From the NCBI GenBank assembly GCA_963971285.1, contig OZ020246.1, positions 19,327,217-19,391,216 on the forward strand: a stretch of 64,000 nucleotides of DNA. The letters are read 5' to 3'. The stretch's first letter is position 1. Each line of letters starts with the position of its first letter. Positions 35,965 through 46,265 of the stretch are shown piece by piece. Below the pieces are notes generated by a model that saw nothing but the letters and a program-made list of their open reading frames with translations, ran no database searches and had not been told where the DNA came from. This DNA comes from Astropecten irregularis (lineage: Eukaryota > Echinodermata > Asteroidea > Paxillosida > Astropectinidae). The translations under genes were made by a program, and so were the position numbers.

Positions 35965-38892
35965 GTAAGTGCCGTTGGTAGCCGGGTCCCGGAGTTTCGG
36001 GGGAGCAGCGAGCGACGAATTACCCCCGTAGAACCTTCCATTTTATAGGAGGGTAAAACAGCGCAAAACACGGCAGTTGAAAAACATGTGTTAGCTCGTG
36101 TAGGCCATGGCGTGACTTAGGATTTATACACTTGTCAGCCGAGACGGGCCGTGCTACGTAAACACCAACCCTCTATACAACTCGTGCACGATTTTTCTAA
36201 CCCGTTCTTGGAAGCTAAAAGGACGGCGTTCTGAAGCCTTGTTTCGGTTTCGTTTTCGATCGCTTCTTTTCCGCGGTTGTCATTTTGCGTGATTTAAGTG
36301 TGACGAAGCTCTAGTTTTTTAAACTGCTGTTGAAAAATTCCCCTGCCCTTTTTTTTTTTTTACATCCCATGACGTGTGTGTAAATCGTGTAGTCGGTCAT
36401 TTACATGTGCATTGCTTTGTATGCGTTGTGTACGTGCGATTAGCATTGATGTACGGGACATGTACATGTACGGTACATCGCGTACGTACACCCACACGGT
36501 GTGAACGAACACCTTGGCGGTATTGCATATAGCGCGACAAGCTTGTTAATTATACACAATAACATGAAATGCATCGCTACTTTTCATGTCATGAAAACTC
36601 GGTTTGTGCCCCGTCAGGTCACAAATTTGTAAATTTGTAATCCCAACTAAAGATTGATTTTTCAGAATCGCTCTTAGTCGGTTTGCGTTCCATTTCATAT
36701 CCATCTTCCATCAGATCGTGATCGGAGCGGGAAAATGCACAGCCTAATTTTTGAAAAGAACACGATTGATTCTTAAAGGAAACCTAGCATTTCTATGAAT
36801 CACATTGTCATTGACAAGTTATTTTTTTGTTACTTGAGTTCGATCGTAGACAAAATCGTAGGAGAAGTTGAGATGTTTCCTCTTTGAACGAAGATAACGT
36901 AGGCCTAGTATTATGTAAAATTCACATCGGGTAGTACGGGTCAAGTTTGATAATCGTATTTACCGATCATGTCTGCGATACTTTCGCCGATTCGTCGTAA
37001 GACGCTGTGGTCCTGCCTTGCGATCTCTGACCCACTGTTCTTACCGGTCTTGTAACTTATCGTAAATGGGTCATGTGGTCAAGTGGTCTGTCACGAGGGT
37101 CGGTTTGGCCGTTGACCTGTTCTCGAGTGGCGCAGTGTCCATGGCAACAGGAATAAGCCGACAAGACGTCATAATGATTGATTTTTGGGAAGTTTTTGTC
37201 GTAATAAACGATAGGCTTATATATGACTCGCGTTACAGCTGTTTAAAGTGCATGGAAAATACGAATCAGAGAAATTTACATCAAATTAGTATTATGAACT
37301 AATTGGCTATTTGATCTGTTATAGTCGCTGTAAGTAGATCCGGAAGTCATGCCGTGTTGTATGTATAGCTCTGTGCTTATATTATACAGTCCATGTATTT
37401 GTTTGTCTGGAGACCTGTAATAATTAATTACGAGCCGTCAGTAAGAGTAGCATCATTTGGATCCGGAAGTACAATGCAAAGACTGTATACCCGAGAACAT
37501 ATCCACACCCTTTCTGTATGGAGTTGTGCATGTTATGGGACGGAAGTCAACTCGTCTTACATCGAATCACGGTGGCCTATATTCCAAATTCTGCGTGGTT
37601 TTACTGATTCGATTCTTCGTGTACTGTGCGTCCAACGGTCCACATATTATTCAGCGTGTCATCCATTCTAGTTCAAATGAACTGTTCAAGAAACCCCTCA
37701 AAGCAAAAACGAACATGTGATGTTTTGCACACCGCAGCCGCTAGTCTCATCCGATAGTCTTTTCGATACACAATTTGCTAGTTCTATCGACCAAGGTCGA
37801 AGACTATACTGCGTTTATTTCAGCCAGGGACATCAAAGTCTGACCTCCATAATTCGTGCGCGGTTACACGGGTGACGGCTTGTCAATTTCAACACTCATG
37901 ATTTATGCCCTATACACGTTGAGTTGTCGCGCGGCGCATAAAATGCTCTTTTGACTCTTTGGTGGTTTTTCTCCCTTTAGTTTCCGTTCAATTTACCTTT
38001 TCTTTGGAATTCTTGACATTGTTATAGGTCGTGGATTTATAGGGCAATCATTTTTTTCTGATACAATAACTAAGGGTGTTTTTGACACGATGGTGTGGAA
38101 ATATTGTCTGATTCATTTCCTGAAGTGTAGTTCGATATTTGTTTTCGTTAAGAGGCATGGTTGGTTTTCTGTGAACTTTAGGGGGAACATTTCCTCGCCG
38201 TTTGCACAAAGGGACAGATTCGACCGAAAATCTCACGTTTTCTCGACATACTGCTATTGCACAGGGATGAGATTTCTCAGATTTTGTTTTGGATTTCAGA
38301 TTTTTGTTCCTCACAGGCTGTGTGCAAAAGTATATGAGATTTTCAGAGTTCAGATTTTTGTTATGCCCCTGTCAGTTGTTTTCAGATATTTTTTTATAAT
38401 TGGTCAATCTCATCCCAGTGTAATACCACAGTTTGCTAAGCGTGTTTCCGTTGTTATATTATGAGATGTATAATTAGACACTATTCATGCCAGTCGAGTG
38501 CCGATGAAGATAGGCCTACACTGATTATGCGTGGTATATGACGTACATGTACCGAAACTACCGATCATTACCCAAAAAATCAATCGGTACAACTTTAGAC
38601 CAATTTCTCTAAAGCAAAACACCCTGACCCCCACACCAGCCCACCCCACCCCATCCCAACCCTCATGCACGACCCTTGCCTAGCGTATTGATGAACTACC
38701 CGTCTTCCACACTATACCCCACCGTGCTTGATGACTCCCCTTTGGCTGTTTTTGAAAGAGCAATTCTCGATCACAAATTCTGAATAATTATGATCATGTA
38801 TGTACCAGAAAACAACCCACATCAATCAACAAACATTCATCATAATTACGGGTTTCTTATTTGACTCTATAGGGCTTCAAGGGCTTAGAATT

Positions 38893-39244
38893 TAAAGGTA
38901 GTATCATACTTTGGTAAGAAACCAAAACAGAAATGTTCACAGATTTACGTGTAACTTACAGGGTATTAAGATGGTGGTGGTAGAAACATACCGTTAAAGA
39001 TTTTCCGCCTGGTGTATTTATCCAGAAATTAGTAAAAAAAATAACCGACCGGAAATCATTTTGATCTTTTAAAAGATCAACAATAAAAGAGAAAAGACTT
39101 AAGAAATACTGTGGCTGTTTTTTGCTGTTTTCTCAAAAAGTGCGCAACTTATGGGACTGAAATTTTCACAGATGACTGTTACTTTATTTGTGCCCATGAA
39201 TCTGTATCTCTTTGATAAAAATCAAAGTATGATATTACCTTTAA
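38893..39244 (+). mobile_element. MITE family C, copy 5
   Basis: A full-length copy (352 bp): AAAGGTAGTATCATACTTTG at the left and AAAGTATGATATTACCTTT at the right. The two ends are 18-20-bp inverted repeats. The internal motifs GGTATTAAGATGGTGGTGG, TTTTAAAAGATCAA and CATGAATCTGTATCTCTTTG are all present. Confidence 0.85.
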
Positions 39245-39361
39245 AGGTAATTTCACACTTTGTGTTTTTACCAAAAGAAATGCAGATTCATGGGCAAAAA
39301 ATATCAAGACATAGTAACAGTCATCTGTGGAAATTTCCAGTCCAATACGGTGCCCATTTCC
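39242..39361 (-). mobile_element. MITE family C, copy 6 (reverse fragment, head-to-head with C5)
   Basis: Starts with the same terminus in opposite orientation, AAAGGTAATTTCACACTTTG, then GAAATGCAGATTCATGGGCA, which is the right end of the family read backwards. It stops after the GGTGCCCATTTC word. It shares the ACCTTTAAAGGT junction with C5. Confidence 0.75.
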
Positions 39362-39496
39362 GTGGCTTTGTTCGGTGTTACAACCAGCAAGGATTTGTTG
39401 GAGGGGATGCTTGCAGGGCGACCAGCTGTTCAGACTTTTTGATGTCCCTGATTTCTTTCAATTGGTTTTACTCCTTTCCTGGATAAATAGTATCAT

Positions 39497-39855
39497 AAGG
39501 TACTATCATACTTTGTGAGCATACCGAAACAGAAATCTTCACAGATTTACCTATAACTTACATGGTATAAAGGTGGTGATGGTATAGAAACATGCCGTTA
39601 AAATATTTCTGCCCGAAATGCTGTTTTATCCATGACAGAAAAAGAAAGCAACTGGCCAAAAACTATTTTGATATTTTAAAGATAAAAAATAACGATGACA
39701 TTTTTGTTCAAACCGTGGGCGTTTTTCAATGTTTTTCAATTTTTGCCCATGAATCTGCATTTCTTTGACAAATACCAATGATGATATTACAGATAAATAT
39801 GTGAATATTTTTCAGTTTTGGTATGCTACCAAAGTATGATAGTAGGCCTTTTAAG
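39497..39855 (+). mobile_element. MITE family C, copy 7
   Basis: From AAGGTACTATCATACTTTGT to CAAAGTATGATAGTAGGCCTTTT. Full length. The right terminus carries an inserted or mutated GGCC. Third family C element within 1 kb. Confidence 0.8.
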
Positions 39856-40289
39856 TGTAACCATACGGTATACGGTTGTACCGTTGCATTAATACTCCAC
39901 CAGTTGTAAATTTGTCGAATTTGCAAATTAAACCTAGAATCTGTGCCTATTGGAAGAATAAAACATTATCAATTTTAGGAATTTGATTATTAGGAATCGT
40001 GATTATGAATATTGTATATGGTTATTAATATGGACCCCCTACAGGTTGTATATCCTCAACGTGGGGTAGAATGAACTAAATTAAGAATCTTGAAATTGGT
40101 CTATTAATGAGATTTAAGATCAAGCATGGTGGGGGTGTGTTGTGGTTTCGGTTTGTGGTTGGATGGTTGTGAAAATATATCCTTACTGATATGCATTAAG
40201 AGCTGATTGATCTGATCTGCTAGATGATCAGTTGGTTCAATCATGGAGGAATACGAACTCCTTCATACGTCAATGACTAGACAGTTCGA

Positions 40290-41377
40290 CAGACCAATTG
40301 AATGACCAACACACTGACCCATCAACTAAATGACCAACACACTGACCTATCAACTAAATGACCAGCACACCGACCCATTTACTAAATGACCAACACACTG
40401 ACCCATCAACTAAATGACCAACACATTGACCCATCAACTAAATGACCAACACATTGACCCATCAACTAAATGACCAACACACTGACTCATCAACTAAATG
40501 ATCAACACACTGACCCATCAACTAAATGACCAACATACTGACCATCAACTAAATGATAAACACACTGACCTATCAACTAAATGACAAACACACAGACCCA
40601 TCAACTAAATGACCAGCACATTGACCTATCAACTAAATGACCAACACACTGACCTATCAAATAAATGATCAACACACTGACCCATCAACTAAAATGACCA
40701 ACACACAGACCCATCAACTAAATGACCAACACACTGACCCATCAACTAAATGACAAACACACAGACCCATCAAATAAATGATCAACACACTGACCCATCA
40801 ACTAAATGACAAACACACAGACCCATCAACTAAAATAACCAACACACAGACCCATCAACTAAATGACCAACACACTGACCCATCAACTAAATGACAAACA
40901 CACAGACCCATCAACTAAATGACCAACACACTGACCCATCAACTAAATGACCAACACACTGACCTATCAACTAAATGACAAACACGCTGACTCGTCAACT
41001 AAATGACCAACTCACTGACCCATCAACTAAATGACCAACACACTGACCCATCAACTAAATGACCAACACACAGACCCATCAACTAAATAACCAACACACA
41101 GACCCATCAACTAAATGACCAACACACTGACCCATCAACTAAATGACAAACACACAGACCCACCAACTAAATGACCAACACACTGACCTATCAACTAAAT
41201 GACAAACACACTGACCCATCAACTAAATGACCAACACACTGACCCATCAACTAAATGACCAACACATTGACCTATCAACTAAATGACCAGCACTCTGACC
41301 CATTTACTTAAATAATGACCAACACACTGACCCATCAGCTAAATGACCTTACACAACACACTGACCCATCAACCAAT
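40290..41377 (+). repeat. 28-bp satellite/minisatellite array, about 38 units
   Basis: A tandem repeat whose unit is ACTAAATGACCAACACACTG followed by ACCCATCA (28 bp). Most units differ by one or two bases; a few are 27 or 29 bp. Variant units with GACAAACACACAG recur at about 40581, 40750, 40806, 40891 and 41143, close to whole multiples of 28 apart, which suggests block duplications. Similar but decayed words (ACCAATTGAATGACCAACAC on the left, ATTGACCAACTGACACACTA on the right) flank the array, so it grew from local sequence. All frames are closed by stops. There are no unique spacers, so it is not a CRISPR array. Confidence 0.95.
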
Positions 41378-42912
41378 AATCAAAGCATGCTCTAAAAGGT
41401 CCGAAGGCGACAGACTGAACCACTGACCAATCGAATGACAGACCATAGGGGTTGCTCTTCCCTTTACACACATCCCTCATACCTCCACGGACAGACAGGC
41501 AGACCCATTGACCAACTGACACACTAACCGCAAAAGTTAGTGGCCGACTGGTCCACCTTCGGGCCGCACTGTATACACCAGTCGACCTACCGACCTTTCT
41601 TTCGGCGTGGCGTGGAGTGGGAGCTGGTGATCTTTCCTTATACCCCACACGCACACAAAAAACCACACCCAATTGAGAACGAATAAGCCCAAGTCGATAC
41701 ATACGCACTCCCTAAACAATCTCTCGCTATTTTTGCATCAATCAGACGTGCATTTGCCGCTGATTTTAGACGCAAATCCCTTCTTTCATATTCGCTGGTT
41801 TATTATTCATTTGTGTAAACCGTCTCCATTCTTGTCGGCTTACAGCCAATACCAAACAGGAGCCCTGGTTGTTTGTTAATAAAAAAAAAAATGAAAAAAA
41901 GGGTAGCAGTAGTATATATACTTGCAGCGCGCTCCAATTTTTGTGGAGGCAAGGAGATCATGTATCATGGCGCGTGACTCTTGTGTGATCTCAAGAGTAG
42001 AATTCTTTCAAACTCCCCCCTTTTGACGAGGGGGGTACGATGGGGAGGCCCCAACGATCCCCGGCCCTAGTTCGTCTTTCCTTACCAAGCATACCACCGC
42101 CGCAGTAATTTTTTTGTTACCCCCTCGCTAGCCCCCGGGCAAGAGAGAAGTGTCAATTGCAGGAGTTTTTTTTTCCTTCTATACTTGGGTTCGGCACCCT
42201 GTAGTAGTAATAATACGTGTATTTGGACTTGGGTTGGGTCGCTGACTAAAGCAGTCGCTTTTGTATAAGGAGGGAGACAATGCAATGCTGTCCGCAGACG
42301 ACATCTGGCAACAGTTTCCAATCCTGGGCGTTTTCATATATTATAACTTGATGATTTTTTTTTTAGCGGCAGCCCTGTGTGTAACGCGGTTGAAGTCTTG
42401 TTGATACGGTTAAAAACTCCGGACAGCTGGTCGCCCTGCAAGCTCCCCTTCCTACAAATCCATGCTGGTTGTCACAGCGAACAAAGCCGCGAAACAAACT
42501 ATTTTTTCTAACCTCCTCGCCGATAATTACTACCTCTGGGAGAATTTTTTTTTTTGGGGGGGGGGGGGTGGCAATGATAGATTTAAAAGAAAAAAGAAAC
42601 AAGTTTTTAGGGCATTTTTTGGAGAGAATAAAAACCCTTTACTTAATCCGTTTGATTAAAACGGGTACCGGTATTGCTGACGATTAGTGCTTAAGATCAA
42701 GAACCTATAATCAACACTACACGGCGTCTCGTCAGTAAGGATTTTGCATGGCTGATATCTCAAATCCACTACGGCTCAGCAAAGTGAGGCTACCTCCATG
42801 CTGTAACCCTTCCTCCATGTTCTTACCATGTTCTTACCATGGAGGAAGGATGCTCTATGCTCTTACGCAGTTGCGTTGGCTCTGAAAGCCCTTAATCATG
42901 TTTTGAAGCCCA

Positions 42913-43155
42913 GGGGCCAATAATATAACTTTTAAGCACCAAAATTTGCTTAGCACAAAAACGTCTCGCCCAATAAAACAAACCACTATTGAAAATTCCA
43001 TTTGATATTCATGGTCAGCGAACAACAGCCAAAGAACAATCACAACTGATACACAACACGTGGACATTTGGTTGTTAACCCTGTTTTTATTCAGACAGAA
43101 ATGTCATGCTTTAATAGCAAATGATTGTGCTTAACAGTTTTATGAAATTGGCCCC
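42913..43155. mobile_element. MITE family B, copy 2
   Basis: Starts GGGGCCAATAATATAACTTT and ends AACAGTTTTATGAAATTGGC. Contains CCATTTGATATTCATGGTCA and AACAACAGCCAAAGAACAAT, shared with B4 and, reversed, with B3 and B7. No ORF. Confidence 0.8.
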
Positions 43156-43272
43156 TGAACACGAGTAAGAAAGCTTCGGCACAAACTATACGCCTACTGA
43201 GGACAAGTTTTGGAGATTTTTCTCTTGGAAACCCCTTCTCCACCTCACTCAAAACGTAGCCTCTCTGATTGA

Positions 43273-43498
43273 GACCAATTTCACGGTCCTGCTTAGCACA
43301 AAAATGTGGTTACCACGAAATTTCTGTCTTCATAAAAACAGGATTAACAACCAAATGTTCGTGTCTTGTGTATCACTTGTGATTGTTCTTTGGCTGTTGA
43401 CAGCCAAATGGAATGTTTAATGGTGGTTTGTTTTACTTGGGCAAGACATTGTTGCGCTAAGCAATTTGTGTGTGTTTAGCAGCTCAATGAAATTGGCA
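43273..43498. mobile_element. MITE family B, copy 3 (opposite to copy 2)
   Basis: Starts GACCAATTTCACGGTCCTGC and ends CAGCTCAATGAAATTGGC. The interior TGTATCACTTGTGATTGTTC, TTTGGCTGTTG is the reverse complement of B2's interior, so B2 and B3 sit in inverted orientation about 120 bp apart. Confidence 0.8.
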
Positions 43499-44620
43499 CG
43501 ACAAACTTGTAACCGCGAAAATTCAGACCATTCTTCTTCTTCTTTATTTTTTTCTTCAACTCGCCTATATTTCAAGGGAAATATGACAAAATAGGAATTA
43601 ACCCTACCAGTTTGAGTCGACATTGGAGTTGTAGGCCTACATGTATAATATTAGCTGTCTATTTATATGGAAAACACCTCTCGAGTTTAGAGGGTCAAGT
43701 GTTTTTATTCTTCTACCGGTGCACTTTGAAATTTGAGACCAATCGAGGAACTTGTTGAGAAGAAAGAATCATGACTTTGTCATCGATACGATTTCCACTG
43801 AGACTGGATTGCTCGCGCCATGCACGCTCCGTTCGCGTTGTACTTCCGGCACCAGTCGCTCACACTTACAAAGAGCACGATGCTACCACTTGAAGTTGAA
43901 ACCGCTTGTCACTTAAATTCCACGGTATGTGGTATTTCCAGTAGCGTGACACCAGTGACAGGCCGAGTAATGAGGCTTAGCCTGAAAAAATGTGTTCATT
44001 TGACATTTTTTGGGCCTTGAAAGGCGTCGCGGGTTACCTTGGCCGCAGACCAGCAGTGTCAATATCAAAACTAAAGTCTCATCAACTATACAGCCTTGAC
44101 GCAGTGCGTCTTATCTAGGCCGCAACACTTCCGGGCCCAGTGCCGTACAACTTGCAGACGGTTTCCAAGTTATAGGCATATTAAAGGTTTCTGGAAGCGC
44201 ATTAGGATACTGTAATTAACGCTATGGGGAAAAATGACTGATCATCGAACAGTCGTGCCCCATACCGACCTCGTTTCAAGTTTAAAGGGGTTTTAAAGCA
44301 AATGTAACCCGTCTCGTAGGCGGACCAAGTGCCTGGATAAACTGCTTAAGCCAGGAGTTGGCCGCGTATTTTTCTTAAAGTCAATCTCAAGCGGCGTACT
44401 TTCAGTTTCCAAGTAATGTTGCTAGTACTCGAATTTATAACGTCTACAGAGATTGACAGCTGGAATGAAGACCGACCATTCTCTTCTTAGTCTTATTTCG
44501 ATTGGTAATTTGTGGTTTGATTAAAAATTAAATGAAAAGTCTACCAGTGTATAGGATGTAGATTCTATAGCCCGAGTTTGACCCTGAACCCTGTCCGTGA
44601 CCTCCTCCCTTGACCCACAG

Positions 44621-44651
44621 GTGTTGAATGCCGACTATATCTCCCTCCACG
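44621..44651 (+). other. KCTD15: 5' UTR part of the KCTD exon, with in-frame stop
   Basis: Begins GTGTTGAATG right after the acceptor AG at 44619-44620. TGA at 44625-44627 is in frame with, and touches, the ATG at 44628. It closes the reading frame from any upstream exon, so an N-terminally extended isoform through this acceptor is not possible. Confidence 0.7.
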
Positions 44652-45413
44652 ATGTCATCTTTGTCTCCGACTCCATCGGGATCGGGCACCCCACCGCCGG
44701 GCCACAGCCACGGCCTGCCCCGCGTGGCCCCCAACAGCCGCTTCAATGCGCCCGTCCACATCGATGTGGGCGGACAGATCTACACGTCCTCCCTGGAGAC
44801 CCTGACACACTTCCCGGAGTCCCGACTGGCCAAGCTGTTCAACGGCTCCATCCCCATCGTGCTGGACAGCCTCAAGCAGCACTACTTCATCGACAGGGAC
44901 GGCCACCTGTTCCGGCACATCCTCAACTTCATGCGCACCTCCCGCCTCATCCTGCCGGACAACTTCGCCGAGTTCGAGGCCCTGTACGAGGAGGCCCGCT
45001 TCTACGAGATCGCCGAGATGGTAGAGGCCCTGGAGAACTACAAGATGTCCACCGTCAACAAGCCCCCGCGGGAGAAGGTGATCAAGACGGAGAACGGGCT
45101 GGGCAACGAGTGCATCATCGTCCACACCACGCCCGACTGCGGCGAGCGGATCAGCCTGAGCGGGGACAAGGTCTTGATCCACGAGATCTTTCCCGAAGTC
45201 AGCAGCGTCGTGTGCAACTCAGCCAGCGCCGGCTGGACCCAGGGCAACCACTTAGTTCGATTCCCGCTCAACGGTTTCTGCAAGCTGAACACGTTGCAGG
45301 TCCTTCAGCGCCTGCTGCACTGCAGCTTCATCGCCATTGCATCCAGTGGCGGTGGCATCGAAGGGTCACAGTTCAGTGAGTATGTCATGTGTAGAAAGTT
45401 CTCCGAATGTTAA
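44652..45413 (+). CDS. KCTD15: KCTD1/KCTD15-like BTB/POZ protein, coding exon
   Basis: Family knowledge: KCTD1 and KCTD15 are nuclear BTB proteins that bind and repress AP-2 transcription factors and restrain neural crest and Wnt programmes. Seen here: 253 codons from ATG at 44652. Residues 1-31 are Ser/Pro/Gly-rich. 33-131 is the BTB/T1 domain (NAPVHIDVGG, FPESRLAKLFNG, IVLDSLKQHYFIDRDG). About 152-246 is the conserved C-terminal domain (GERISLSGDK, VRFPLNGFCKLN, SSGGGIEGSQFSEYV). The first ATG (44628) has a poor context and sits right after an in-frame TGA (44625-44627). The ATG at 44652 has A at -3 and gives MSSLSPTPSGSG, like the vertebrate start, so I prefer it. The acceptor CCCACAG ends at 44620. 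The stop TAA is at 45411. The protein ends MCRKFSEC and lacks the vertebrate I-K-Q-E-P-L-D tail. An invertebrate pro-orthologue of KCTD1 and KCTD15 is likely, so the symbol is approximate. Codon use is strongly GC-biased compared with the flanks. Confidence 0.93.
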   Translation: MSSLSPTPSGSGTPPPGHSHGLPRVAPNSRFNAPVHIDVGGQIYTSSLETLTHFPESRLAKLFNGSIPIVLDSLKQHYFIDRDGHLFRHILNFMRTSRLILPDNFAEFEALYEEARFYEIAEMVEALENYKMSTVNKPPREKVIKTENGLGNECIIVHTTPDCGERISLSGDKVLIHEIFPEVSSVVCNSASAGWTQGNHLVRFPLNGFCKLNTLQVLQRLLHCSFIAIASSGGGIEGSQFSEYVMCRKFSEC

Positions 45414-46006
45414 AGGCAGGTATACAAAACCTGTAACAAGGTGTAACAAGAACAAGTGGCGCAGCCAGGTCCCCCCCCCCCCATCCCAAGATAACAAACA
45501 AGTAAACACCCCCAACATACAAACAAACAGACGTTGAACGAAACAAAAAACCAAACAATGTGTTTTTTAAGTCTCACACAGTCACACACAACCTGATGCG
45601 ACATCCATCAGTGACTCTTGTCTCGTGTCTGGATCGCCTGTCGACAAAGTCGACAATGGCACGAACTGTAACAGTTTAATGTGTCTTATGTTATGTTATT
45701 CTCTTTCTCTTTGATCCTGTAATGACTATATGCACGACAGAAAGTCGTCCTTCGAAAATGTTGAAATGTTTGTGAAAATGCAGACTACAGTATAATTATT
45801 TCAAGGATTGCTTGATAAGATATTTGCCAAAAAAGAAAACGAAAAAGTCTTTCATTTTACTCGATCTCTGACTGTACTGAACTTGCACGAGTAAAGAGAC
45901 TGGTATAAAGACCAAGGGATGGGGATGTTGGCGCCTATGTTACTGTTCCTTCGTAGGCGTGTGATGACCTGAAACATCACACTTGGGACTTTTGGGAGAG
46001 AGTACA
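45414..46006 (+). other. KCTD15: Probable KCTD 3' UTR
   Basis: Non-coding sequence after the TAA, with a run of about ten C at 45472-45481. The first AATAAA I notice (46073-46078) lies inside MITE B4, so the true poly(A) site may be element-derived or further right. The end of the transcript cannot be set by eye. Confidence 0.4.
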
Positions 46007-46265
46007 GGGGCCAATATTGCATGAAGCTGCTATTAAGCACAAACAAATTGCTTAGCACAAAATGTCTTGCTCAATAAAACAAACCGCCATTACAAAATTC
46101 CATTTGATATTCATGGTCAGCGAACAACAGCCAAAGAACAACAGTCAAAGAGTAATCACAGTGATACGCAAACATGGAAATTTGGTTGTTAATCCTGGTT
46201 TTTATTAAGACAAACATTTCATTATTAGCAGATTTGTGTGCTAAGCAGGGCCATGAAATCGGCCC
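46007..46265. mobile_element. MITE family B, copy 4
   Basis: GGGGCCAATATTGCATGAAG at the left, AGCAGGGCCATGAAATCGGC at the right. Interior CATTTGATATTCATGGTCAG and AACAACAGCCAAAGAACAAC. It carries AATAAA at 46073 and lies about 600 bp after the KCTD stop. Confidence 0.8.

Larger units (their letters stand above)
35965..44620 (+). other. Non-coding stretch before the KCTD exon (possible first intron)
   Basis: No coding exon is recognised. Contents are CpG-rich flanking sequence to about 36550, a small inverted-end element at 38260-38422 (ends ACAGGGATGAGATT and AATCTCATCCCAGTG), MITEs C5-C7 and B2-B3, the 28-bp satellite, G- and T-runs near 42545-42568, and a hairpin at 42809-42849 (CCTTCCTCCATG against CATGGAGGAAGG). 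Confidence 0.45.

Noticed and set aside
40290..41377. CRISPR-like array
   Set aside because: Units are directly adjacent 28-bp repeats without unique spacers, in an animal genome. It is a minisatellite.
44597..45379. 260-codon frame on the + strand overlapping the KCTD exon in another phase, and a 175-codon antisense frame
   Set aside because: Both are shadows caused by the GC-rich codon use of the true KCTD frame. They are low-complexity and match nothing.
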